Below, one piece after another: positions 23,323-31,800 of a stretch of 33,252 nt of DNA. Made by a program: the position numbers and the translations under genes. The notes beneath the pieces were generated by a model, which saw only the letters and a list, made by a program, of their open reading frames with translations, was not told the DNA's origin and searched no databases. Position 1 is the stretch's first letter, and every line of letters begins with the position of its first letter. Origin of the DNA: Lactiplantibacillus garii (lineage in GTDB: Bacteria > Bacillota > Bacilli > Lactobacillales > Lactobacillaceae); the NCBI RefSeq assembly GCF_003885105.1, contig NZ_QWZQ01000037.1:1-33252 (forward strand), in the 5' to 3' direction.

Positions 23323-24627
23323 TCACCAATTCCAACCTTTCATCAATTCATAAATGTCTTGATAATTTTTAGCGTTATCAACCGGAGCTAACGCAATCGT
23401 CTTAAGTTCCTGTGGATCGTTCATTTCTTCGATTCGATTAAATAAGTCTAGGCCAAGGTTCAGCCGTTCATGTTGCCCTAACGCATACTTATTAACTGTT
23501 TGGGGATAAACTGCTTTCATTTTCAACCGTAAAGAATAACTCCACGTGTACAATTGATGTAACACTGAATCATCTAGTTCATTGAAACCAAACCGGTCAA
23601 CAAACAACATTAATACCGCTTCATACAACTGTTTAATATACTGATTTCCAGCGCCTTTATCCGGAAGTTGTGCGGTCGTATAATGTTTTTTGATTTTATT
23701 CTCAATTTTTGCTTGTAATTGCACATAGTACAGGGTCCATTTAAAAAAACGTTTTCCAGCAATGATGGGTTCGGTTAATTGAAATTGATTCAATTGATTA
23801 CATCCCAATAATTCACTAGAACCATTCGAATTCAGTTGTTCAATTAAAATATTACTAGCCCGATGATACGTTGCATAATTAAAGTTATTCGACGGTTTAA
23901 TCCCCTTAAAAATTTGAATCTTATCGGCAGAATAATTTAATCCGTCCTTGTTTTTCGACCACCTAATAGTCGGATATAAGTATTGTCCAAATAAACATTC
24001 TAGATCTTGTTGATTAGTTGCTTCCCATTCTGAAATTAATTTTAACTTGGTTGCTTCCGTTTCATCTTTCATTTCCCTTAAGTGGTACGCTTTTAGCAAA
24101 TCATGTGGTTTTAGTGCCTTGCCACGCGAATTTTGTGAGTCAAAAAACTGAAAAGCTTCCTGTTCATTATCCGTGACAATCTTAACAACCTTACAGTTAT
24201 TTAGTAGATAATCTTTAAATAACCGTGATTCCTGCTTTGATAACTCGTGAAGACGTCTAGTTAATAAATCATAATTATCAACAATCGCATTTTGTGAGGA
24301 TGGCTGGTACGTTTCATTCAGAAGCGGCTGATTATTCTGATCTAAGATATACAAAAGAATCGTTAAAGTCGTCGTTCGCTGCTGCCCGTCTACCAAGTTA
24401 TATTGATTAGTCGCTGACTTAAAGCTAACACTTTTTTTATGTAAAATAATTGAGCCCAACCGGTACTCTTCAATTCCGGATTTAAACGCTTGGTACGTAT
24501 CATTAAATAACGTGTTTGTCGACTTTGACGACCACCGATACGGCCGTTGATACTCAGGAATGGTTAAATTTAAAGACAGTAAATCAGCGATGCTCACAAT
24601 TTCTGATTCTTCTTTTAACAATGCCAA
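23323..24627 (-). CDS. DUF262 protein (GmrS-like), pair member 1
   Basis: 434 residues from a TTG start with GAGGGGGG 9 bases upstream. DUF262 signatures are IPEYQRPYRW (23-32), VDGQQRTTT (79-87) and FFDSQNSRGKALKPHDLLKAYHL (about 163-185, read in two halves: FFDSQNSRGK and ALKPHDLLKAYHL). The C-terminal part is helical, and no HNH or EHxxPQ motif is visible, so it is likely an NTP-binding sensor without its own nuclease. It is the first gene of a two-gene operon with the DUF262-DUF1524 protein. I infer a two-component defence module in which this protein regulates or co-recognises DNA with its nuclease partner. Confidence 0.82.
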   Translation of the reverse strand: MALLKEESEIVSIADLLSLNLTIPEYQRPYRWSSKSTNTLFNDTYQAFKSGIEEYRLGSIILHKKSVSFKSATNQYNLVDGQQRTTTLTILLYILDQNNQPLLNETYQPSSQNAIVDNYDLLTRRLHELSKQESRLFKDYLLNNCKVVKIVTDNEQEAFQFFDSQNSRGKALKPHDLLKAYHLREMKDETEATKLKLISEWEATNQQDLECLFGQYLYPTIRWSKNKDGLNYSADKIQIFKGIKPSNNFNYATYHRASNILIEQLNSNGSSELLGCNQLNQFQLTEPIIAGKRFFKWTLYYVQLQAKIENKIKKHYTTAQLPDKGAGNQYIKQLYEAVLMLFVDRFGFNELDDSVLHQLYTWSYSLRLKMKAVYPQTVNKYALGQHERLNLGLDLFNRIEEMNDPQELKTIALAPVDNAKNYQDIYELMKGWNW

Positions 24628-24658
24628 CTTTATTTGCCCCCCTCACTTTAATTTAATT

Positions 24659-24667
24659 ATTATAACA
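24659..24667 (-). promoter_or_regulatory. Extended -10 promoter of the DUF262 pair
   Basis: TGTTATAAT on the minus strand is a perfect extended -10, 32 bases before the TTG start. No clear -35 is seen, which is tolerated by extended -10 promoters. Confidence 0.45.
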
Positions 24668-24785
24668 CGTCGTTAATTCACAGATGACCGTCTAATCTAA
24701 GTACGATTCAAACTAGGGCACATCTATTTACATGCTAATATTTCGCATAAACCGTTTTTAGGCCATACTGGGAAACGGGCTGGAT

Positions 24786-24909
24786 AGAGTAATTAAAAAG
24801 CCTGGGATCCCTACATACGTTTTACAATCATTTTTAGCAGTCATTCGTTGTTTATTTTGACCACTTTGCTTTTTGGAATCAAAGCCATCATTTTTTCTTT
24901 TTAATCCAT
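24786..24909 (-). pseudogene. Decayed copy of the 42-aa basic protein gene
   Basis: The minus strand resembles the intact small gene at 25802-25930 over its full length: MD*KEKMMALIPK..., then after a frameshift QSGQNKQRMTAKNDCK. Codon 3 is a stop (TAA), there is a frameshift near the middle, and the end (R-K-G-P-K-I-F) is degraded to VGIPGFLI. The upstream ribosome-binding region is also recognisably similar (AAAAAGTGGTATCCGAA against AAAAGGCGGTAGCCCGAAC). It occupies most of the 400-base gap between the DUF262 operon and the toxin-antitoxin genes. Confidence 0.65.
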
Positions 24910-24973
24910 TTTCGGATACCACTTTTTGGGGTTAGGTTAGAATCAGCAAAAATCGCATTTAGCTTGCAAATGT

Positions 24974-25008
24974 TTGATAATCGATAGCAATAATGCTAAG
25001 ATTATCAA
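24974..25008 (+). promoter_or_regulatory. Promoter and operator dyad of the toxin-antitoxin operon
   Basis: TTGATA (24974-24979), a 17-base spacer and TAAGAT (24997-25002, preceded by TGC) lie upstream of the antitoxin. The perfect 9-bp arms TTGATAATC and GATTATCAA (24974-24982 and 25000-25008) span both boxes, the expected place for autorepression by the antitoxin-toxin complex. Confidence 0.7.
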
Positions 25009-25029
25009 AAATATTATTAGGAGGTCTCA

Positions 25030-25344
25030 ATGATGCCCGCAGAAGTTCAAAAAAAAACTGCCAGTGTTTTTACAAGGGTGACGCCTGAACTGAAAAGCCA
25101 AGCCGAAGCCGTTTTAGACCAATTACAGATTCCGATGTCCACGGCCCTCAACATGTTTCTGCAGCAAGTGGTAAATCAGGGTGGAATTCCATTTGATGTT
25201 AAACTGGCCCCTCAAAAAATCAATACTGACCAACTTTCAAAGGAACAATTTAGTCATGAAATTCAAAAGGGACTTGATGATTTCAGTAGTGGTCACACCT
25301 ATACTGCCGAACAAATTCGTCAGGAATTCGACGGTAAAAAGTAA
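25030..25344 (+). CDS. RelB/DinJ-family antitoxin
   Basis: 104 residues. The N-terminal ribbon-helix-helix (about 10-55) reads ASVFTRVTPELKSQAEAVLD, then QLQIPMSTALNMFLQQVV and GGIPF, the hallmark of RelB/DinJ antitoxins. The acidic C-terminal half (HEIQKGLDDFSSGHTYTAEQ) would wrap the toxin. The start at 25030 follows AGGAGG. It is followed after 2 bases by the RelE-like toxin and preceded by a dyad operator. A run of nine A at 25049-25057 (codons 7-10) could be a slippage site. Confidence 0.92.
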   Translation: MMPAEVQKKTASVFTRVTPELKSQAEAVLDQLQIPMSTALNMFLQQVVNQGGIPFDVKLAPQKINTDQLSKEQFSHEIQKGLDDFSSGHTYTAEQIRQEFDGKK

Positions 25345-25346
25345 AC

Positions 25347-25676
25347 ATGCCAACTCGATGGAAAGTGGTCTATGCTAACCAAGCACGACTGGATCTACAC
25401 AACATTGACGCTTATATCCGGAACGTACGTCTCGCACCGAACAGTGCAACCAACCTAATCAGTAAAATCTTAACTACCATTGATCAGCTAACGTTAATGC
25501 CTACTAGGCACCAGTTGTACGCGACTGAGCCGTGGCACAGTCGCGGTTTACGGTACGTTCCCGTTAACCATTACATTGTCTTTTACCTGCCTGAAAAAAC
25601 TAATCAGACCGTCCAAATTCTCAGAATTATGTATCACGGCCAGGATACCTCTCACCACTTATCGAGTTTTCTATAA
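25347..25676 (+). CDS. RelE/ParE-superfamily toxin
   Basis: 109 residues. The fold-defining pattern is present: an N-terminal strand WKVVYANQARLDL, a helical hairpin, basic strands RHQLYATEPWHSRGLRYVPV, NHYIVFYLPE, and the C-terminal ILRIMYHGQDTSH typical of YafQ/RelE-type mRNA interferases encoded with DinJ antitoxins. The basic and Tyr/His residues expected for ribosome-dependent mRNA cleavage are there, but which are catalytic cannot be settled by eye; a ParE-like gyrase poison is the alternative. It starts 2 bases after the antitoxin stop and ends before a strong hairpin. Confidence 0.9.
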   Translation: MPTRWKVVYANQARLDLHNIDAYIRNVRLAPNSATNLISKILTTIDQLTLMPTRHQLYATEPWHSRGLRYVPVNHYIVFYLPEKTNQTVQILRIMYHGQDTSHHLSSFL

Positions 25677-25724
25677 TCAATATCACTTGATTCTCAGTCG
25701 AGAGCATTTTCTAAATTTAAACAA

Positions 25725-25771
25725 AATACGGTGCCAAGTCAGTTCATTACAAACCAGCTTGGCACCGTATT
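25725..25771. terminator. Bidirectional terminator between toxin and small basic gene
   Basis: AATACGGTGCCAAG pairs perfectly with CTTGGCACCGTATT (14 bp) around a 19-base loop. It serves the toxin-antitoxin operon on the plus strand and, with ATTTTGTTT, the small gene at 25802 on the minus strand. Confidence 0.8.
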
Positions 25772-25801
25772 GTTTAAGGCAGCACGCGTTAAGCGACTGT
25801 C

Positions 25802-25930
25802 CTACTTATTAAAAATCTTAGGTCCCTTACGCATGTTTTTGCGGTCGTTTTTCGCGACCGTTTTTTGTTTATTATGACCGCTCTGTTTCTTCTTTTGAAT
25901 CAGTGCCATCATTTTTTCTTTTTGATTCAT
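25802..25930 (-). CDS. Small basic protein, 42 aa
   Basis: A complete 42-codon ORF: it opens MNQKEKMMALIQKKKQSGHN, is rich in Lys, Gln and Asn, and ends RKGPKIFNK. About 14 Lys/Arg are set against very few acids. AAAGGCGG lies 10-12 bases upstream of the ATG. The best argument that it is real is a decayed second copy at 24786-24909 that follows the same reading frame. Size and charge would suit a ribosome- or nucleic acid-associated peptide, but I do not recognise the family. Confidence 0.65.
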   Translation of the reverse strand: MNQKEKMMALIQKKKQSGHNKQKTVAKNDRKNMRKGPKIFNK

Positions 25931-25965
25931 GTTCGGGCTACCGCCTTTTCTGTAGGTGATTAAGG

Positions 25966-26013
25966 TTACTTACGGGTCAACACGGTGACGCTTTCGATGT
26001 GCCACGAGCTGAG
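25966..26013 (-). other. Possible truncated gene 3' end
   Basis: Just upstream of the 42-aa gene a minus-strand frame reads LSSWHIESVTVLTRK and then a stop. A HxESV-x-L-L-x-RK ending is seen at the C-terminus of TrmA/RlmCD-type RNA methyltransferases, so this might be the stub of such a gene cut off at about 26013. The fragment is too short to be sure. Confidence 0.25.
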
Positions 26014-26037
26014 TTGATCAATTACACATTTTGGTTT

Positions 26038-26059
26038 AACCGCTAGTTAAGGCGGTTTT
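26038..26059. other. Hairpin in the non-coding gap 25931-26220
   Basis: AACCGC pairs with GCGGTT around an 8-base loop, with a TTTT tail on the plus strand. No gene on that strand ends here. The remaining sequence from 26060 to 26220 is AT-rich and shows no gene or clear signal. Confidence 0.35.
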
Positions 26060-26220
26060 GACTATCCAACAAAAAGCAGTACATCCGTTTACTCGAATCT
26101 AAAATGTTGAATCTTGAAGGATTTTTAGTGATGAATAGTAGTTCACGGATTTTGTTAGTTTGTGGGAACATATAAGTTTCAAATAAAATCAGAGTGCCTG
26201 CGGACAAAGTTATTTGACAT

Positions 26221-26829
26221 TTAATATGGTAAAACTTTGTGATCAGCTTGAAGATTACTTTGAATTACTTTATAAGTTTTTTCGTGTTCTTCATTAACTT
26301 CATTAACTCTCGTTGTATCCAAAATAAGAGTTGCATCAATATACGGATAAAGTTTTTCTGCTGTATTATTGAAATCATTAGTGGTTATAAGGATATTTTT
26401 CTTTGCCTTGGCATTCTTTATTGTAGCGCAAAATTTTGGAAAATCTTTACCGTCTAATACCGACTGTACAGGATGGAAAAGTGCAAAGTCTTTATCAAAG
26501 CCAAATGGCAAATCTATATTTCTCTTCCATTGTACAAAATTAATAATCATCTCGTACACGTTAAATGAATCTCTTAAATTAAACTTCGGAACTACTTCGC
26601 GAAGTCCTTTTTCGAGGAATTGCCTTTCATAAGGAACAGTAGTGTTACCAATTACAACAGTACCCTTATTAAATTCCTCCAAATCATAAAGGCAACTAAA
26701 TACTAGAAGTAATTTATCATCATCAAAATATCCACGAATTAAAATTCTATTTGTTTCCTTATCAAGCAAGAGTTCTTTAAATCTCTTGATGAATTCTTTT
26801 AGTTCAAATTTTTCAATCCTATTACTCAA
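26221..26829 (-). CDS. Unrecognised 202-aa protein at the end of the defence operon
   Basis: I recognise no family. It is soluble and very AT-rich in codon use. The first half is a helix-rich Lys/Glu segment followed by NRILIRGYFDDDKLLLVFS and a strand-loop VVIGN. The second half has a strand KKNILITTND and another ATLILDT, spaced as in an alpha/beta three-layer fold, possibly a degenerate P-loop-like or nuclease-like domain; no Walker A or PD-(D/E)XK motif is convincing. The start is a TTG with GGGGGATGG about 6-9 bases upstream. It lies 54 bases after the GmrSD-like gene on the same strand, last of the four-gene operon. Confidence 0.65.
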   Translation of the reverse strand: MSNRIEKFELKEFIKRFKELLLDKETNRILIRGYFDDDKLLLVFSCLYDLEEFNKGTVVIGNTTVPYERQFLEKGLREVVPKFNLRDSFNVYEMIINFVQWKRNIDLPFGFDKDFALFHPVQSVLDGKDFPKFCATIKNAKAKKNILITTNDFNNTAEKLYPYIDATLILDTTRVNEVNEEHEKTYKVIQSNLQADHKVLPY

Positions 26830-26883
26830 TTTTTACCATCCCCCTTCGCAGCAAATTGTTAATGTTAATGTCCTTCAGCTTGT

Positions 26884-28854
26884 CTATCTAACTGTATAAG
26901 ACACTTGATCCGTAATATCACAAATTTCAGAGATTTTTGCAATGATAGCTAAGATAACGGTAGCTGAGAAATTAGTTTCAATCTCTGTTCCATTTTCCAA
27001 CTTTTCTGGATTCCTATTAACTCTAAATAACATTCTATCAATCTGCCTATTTTCCTTAATGCGGTCAAAATTCAAACTGTCTTTATTCCAAATATCATTC
27101 AGAAAAACAACTAACATTTGACGCCAGGTCTTTACCGAATAGTCATCTCCACTAATAGTAATCTGAACAGGTTTCTTACCAGTGACATCAACTGTTTGGT
27201 CTATTGTGTATTCACCAGTAATCTCTTCTTCACTAACCTCTTTTATGTCTGGCATTGGGAAGATTTTTATTAGCTCATCAGTAAGCTTTCTAGTGCGGTC
27301 AGTGATGGTGTCCTTGCCCCAATGGTCATAAGTCTTCGCTACTTCTCTAGTAAGGAACACGTTTGAATCTTGATAATATTCTCTTTTTTCATCATAAGGC
27401 TTGTTACTCATTTCTTGATTGTACTTAGTAAGAGTTAAGTTACCTAGTGTGCCACCAAATTGCTCTTTGACCTTATCCGCATTGGTAACTTGTAATCGCC
27501 ATTCTGCATTTAAGCGCTGAGGCATAATATGTTCTACTTGCGCATCGTTAAAATCAATTGTTTCTTTAGTACGGTGCTCTTCCAGAATAACTAATGCTAA
27601 TTTAGCTAAGTGATTTCTTTGGTGATAAAGATCTACTTCCATCAAGCTATCGGACAATTTACGATCATCGGGAAAATTTGCTTTTAGCAGGCGTAGCAAT
27701 CTTAGCTTTAAATTGCCATTTACCTTTGATAAATCACAAAGTCCAACAACAATTTTATTTAAGCCATTTGTTGGCAATTGGCATGCCTTTAAACGGAATA
27801 AGTAGCCCTCTAAAATATGCGCTAACCTATTAGCTTGTCCTTGATCAATTTCACCAGAAGTTATCAAATCCATGAGTAACATCAAGTAAGGGAACACTAC
27901 TTTACTATCCATGACATTAATATGGTCCAAAATCCTGTTGAATTCACTATCTTCAGTTTTATGGTTTAGTATCTGGTCATAATAGTTGGCAAACTTAAAT
28001 AAATCCGCTAATGCGTTTTCAGAATTTAATTTTTCAGCAATAAAGTAGTCTTTGTAACTCCCATAAACATTATTTCTCTTTACCGATACATGAGTTTTTA
28101 CCACTAAGTAATGTCGAATAAATTCTGCAAAAGTCTTAGTTGCAAACATCCGCTCTATCTTAACCCAGTATTTTTTATAAAGGTCCGACTGCTCCTGCGA
28201 ATCTAGTTTCATTAAAAGAAAGTTTCGCACTAGATCCGAGGATGAGAGTGAAACCCCAGTTGAGTTTAAACTTTCAAAAATGACTTGCGGATTTTCTTCA
28301 TTAGGGTCACTACTTAACTCAATATAAACCATGTTGAAGTGATTCATTGCTTCATAAAATTTAGAACTATCAATGTCTGAATTACTAATCAATTTTTGAA
28401 ACAGTCGATAGTTATCGATGACTTTTGACGGCTGATCGTAATCAGTCATTTCATTCATAACAGATTCAAATGCTTCATAGTCATGCTCAACCGGCTTTAA
28501 CTTAAGGTGATTATTATCATCCAGATATTTATTGGTTAAATATTCTTCCTCAATTTCAGCGTGGTCTTGTTTATCAGCATCTGATAATGCCTTTAGTAGC
28601 AGAGTCAAACTAGTTAAACGTTGCTGTCCATCAATGATGCGATAGATATGACTCATCTTATTTCCAGTTTCAGTAACATAAACAATCGCGCCTATAAAAT
28701 GATCGGTATCGTTTTGTGCAGCTATCGTTAAATCCTTAAAAAGCTGCTCACACTGTGCTTTATCCCATTCATAATTTCGCTGAAAAACAGGGATTTCAAA
28801 AATAGTTTTCCCACTTCCTAGGAAATCAAACAGATGGATACTATCAGCTTTCAT
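26884..28854 (-). CDS. DUF262-DUF1524 protein (GmrSD-like nuclease) in R-M-like operon
   Basis: 656 residues. DUF262 motifs: IPVFQRNYEW (21-30), DGQQRLTS (75-82), IFESLNSTGVSLSSSDLVRN (about 188-207). The DUF1524 nuclease has VEHIMPQ (440-446) and GTLGNLTLTKYNQEMSN (469-485), the complete GmrD/HNH pattern with His442 as general-base candidate. A third domain (about 545-656, with KKPVQITISGDDYSVKTW) is not seen in the other DUF262 protein of the window and may be a DNA- or modification-binding module. It starts at the base after the stop of the GIY-YIG/helicase gene, with GGGGAGGA upstream, so translation is coupled. GmrSD relatives cut modified DNA; here it sits with a methyltransferase, which is unusual. 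Confidence 0.87.
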   Translation of the reverse strand: MKADSIHLFDFLGSGKTIFEIPVFQRNYEWDKAQCEQLFKDLTIAAQNDTDHFIGAIVYVTETGNKMSHIYRIIDGQQRLTSLTLLLKALSDADKQDHAEIEEEYLTNKYLDDNNHLKLKPVEHDYEAFESVMNEMTDYDQPSKVIDNYRLFQKLISNSDIDSSKFYEAMNHFNMVYIELSSDPNEENPQVIFESLNSTGVSLSSSDLVRNFLLMKLDSQEQSDLYKKYWVKIERMFATKTFAEFIRHYLVVKTHVSVKRNNVYGSYKDYFIAEKLNSENALADLFKFANYYDQILNHKTEDSEFNRILDHINVMDSKVVFPYLMLLMDLITSGEIDQGQANRLAHILEGYLFRLKACQLPTNGLNKIVVGLCDLSKVNGNLKLRLLRLLKANFPDDRKLSDSLMEVDLYHQRNHLAKLALVILEEHRTKETIDFNDAQVEHIMPQRLNAEWRLQVTNADKVKEQFGGTLGNLTLTKYNQEMSNKPYDEKREYYQDSNVFLTREVAKTYDHWGKDTITDRTRKLTDELIKIFPMPDIKEVSEEEITGEYTIDQTVDVTGKKPVQITISGDDYSVKTWRQMLVVFLNDIWNKDSLNFDRIKENRQIDRMLFRVNRNPEKLENGTEIETNFSATVILAIIAKISEICDITDQVSYTVR

Positions 28855-31800
28855 CTATTCTTCCTCCCCAAATTCTCGTTGGACGACTTCCTGCAAAGTA
28901 CCTTCTTGGGCATATTTAGCAGCATCAATCTGTTTAAAATGCTTTTCCAGTAAACTATTCTTCAGTTCTTTATCAAATCCAAAAATATAGTTAGTCGAAA
29001 TCAAATAAATAATCCTCGTTGGTGCCAAGCCATATACCTGGTGCTCCATAATATGCTTAATACGTTCATGGTGATCTGGGAAGAGCTGTTTCATCTTCTC
29101 ACTGCGAAATACTCTCTTAACAATTTCGGTAATATACAGCCCTGACTTCATATATAGGTCAGCAAATGTTTTATTAGGATCATCAAAAATACCTGGATTA
29201 TTTGTTTCAAGATCATCCACCATATGTTTAACAACTGCTTTTGGTGTAAAAATCTGATTAGTCTTTTGTGGAGGAATATAATCGAAAATATCCTCCGTGC
29301 TATTGTCATCAAAGTAATTGCTTAATTGGTCCTTTTTTTCAAGGAACTGCTGAATAGAATCATTAAACACTACTTCATCAAATAAATGACCATCAAAATG
29401 TTTCTCTTCATTGGTTTCGGCATCAACATAATCACCACCATCACGCAAGAAACGGAATTGATCCTCCGTGATGCCTGTTACTTCTTTGAAAACATCATCC
29501 TCGGTATAATCGTCAAAATTCTGCAAAGTTAAATTCTTATCACCGTAAGCCATAATAAAGCTGGGAATTGTACGAGAAAAGCCCCGCAGGTGTGCTCTAG
29601 CATCTTCTTCAACATTATTTAATTTTTGCTCTTCCTCATGCTTTTCAACACGCTCAACAACTTTAGCTGGAATATCCTCAACTGTCTTCTGGACGTGGTC
29701 TTGTACTCTTTTACCAAAATCATCCACAATATTTTGAACAGTAGTTTCGTATTTTGTTTTAGCATCATTAAGCTCTGCTTGATCACGTGCAGTTGCTTGT
29801 TCCTTCTTATAGTTAACTTCGGCTACTTTCTTCAGATCGTTAAGTTCATCCGCAATCTTATTTAAGGCCTGTTCATTTTCCTTCTCAAGTCGTTGCTGTT
29901 GCTTTTTAGCTTCTCTCTTGGACAGGCCATAATCATTAGCAACTCTATTAACAGCTTCTTTATTTAGAGAATCATTGACTTTCTTAGAAATGGACTTAGC
30001 AGCTGATTTAAAGTCTGTACTGTCAGTATCAGTCACCGAGTTTACTAACTGGTTTCCTAAATCAGAGTAAACTTTGTCACCAAAAAGATCCTTAGATTTA
30101 CCAATTACTTTCTCTTTAGGGATTTCGACTTCACCATCGTCATTAACTAAAACTTCTTCAGCGCCTTCAATAGCATCTCGATCATTCTTTTTAGCTTTAC
30201 CCTCCTTTGCTGTTACTAGGCCATTTAATATTTCACGTACCTCAGAAGGCGCAGCAAAAATTCGGGAAATGTTGGTAAACAAGAAGTTACTCATAAAGCC
30301 ACGTTTAACGACCTCTTGTGACTTTAACTGACGAGGAATAGACATAACTTGCTTAGCATCAAGTTCGACCATCTTGCCGTTGTCATCTTCACCGATAACT
30401 GGGAAGAAATTCAGTAGTTTACGAATGTTCGTTTCATGCTCAGCAGCGGTCCCTTTGCCATTTGAAGTTTCAGCCATTAAGTCATTAGCAAATTCGTCAA
30501 AGATAGTCAGTGTCCGTGTTGGGTCAAAATCAAAAACATAAGCATTTTCTTTTTGCACTAATTCACCATTGCGCTCAAAAGTATATGGATTTTGTGCTCT
30601 AAAAGCAGCCTGCATATACTCAGCAGGACTCTTCATACTGGACAGCATCAAAACGGCTGACCAAGGTTTAACTGTTACACCAGTAGTCAATTGACCAACG
30701 CTCAAAGTAATAGTCTTATCATATTCTTTAGTTGCTTTTTGAACTTTATCAAATGCCTTTTCATTGGCCTTCTCAAGTTGATCATCATTTAATTGGTCAT
30801 CATCAGGTTTGCCATCACCCGCCGCAAGAATAATATGATAATGCTTAAAAACAGAATGCTGCTTCAATTTCTTTGCCAGAGCTTTAGCACTATCTACTCG
30901 GTTAAGCAGCCAGAAAGTATGTGCAAGTTCTGTTCTTAATTCTGGAGTTGAGAATGGGTATTTTTCTCCAGTAGTCAATGCATCAAGAAAATGATCCACT
31001 GCTTCATCGTAAACAAATTTACCATTCTGCGTTCTGAAAAATTCATTTAAATCAAATGCTGGGTCTGCTTTGTCACCATTGTCTAAATCAACACCCTGTT
31101 TTAAAGTGTCTGCCATTATTTCCGATAATTGGTAAGTAAACATGTTTAAACGTGGCATTACAGCATATGGATTGCTACCACCTTCGGCCTCTTCATTCCA
31201 ATCGGCTTTGGCTTGCTGTTCATCAGCATAAGACCAGTTGTAGATTTGATCTGCAGCAAATTTGCCTTTGGCTAGGGCTTTAAACGGCGTACCAGTAAGA
31301 TGAAGTGTATACTTACGTTTGATTTTGTCGAATGCCTTATCCGTCTTATAAGTATCCACACCTTCATGGGCCTCATCAATGATCAATAAATCCCAGTTAA
31401 GATCTTCAATCCACTTTAATTTGTCGTATTCTCCACCAAAGTAAACCGAACCTTTTAACCCTTGAAGACTCTCAAAAACAACCTGACCATAATCATTGCC
31501 ATCAGAAATGGAATCAATAAATTCCTGACGAGAAAGTACTGGCTTATCTTTTAAGGCATCCGTTTCACTAACGAATTTAAGATTAGTTTGCCAGGCAATA
31601 AATTTGTCAAAATCATTAAACCAGGAGTTTGCAATACTAGGCCGATTTGTAACTACCAGTACATTCTGCATTTGCATCTTACGGAATAAATCATAAGCAG
31701 TAAGTGTCTTACCAAACCGTGGCTTAGCATTCCACAAGAATTCGCTGCCTTCACCATTTTTAAGAAAATAAGCAATTGTTTGATCAACTGCCTTTTGCTG

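Noticed and set aside
29626-29865. Plus-strand ORF rich in Phe and Leu
   Set aside because: It is the antisense of the coiled-coil segment of the helicase protein; Lys/Glu-rich coding regions give such hydrophobic shadows.
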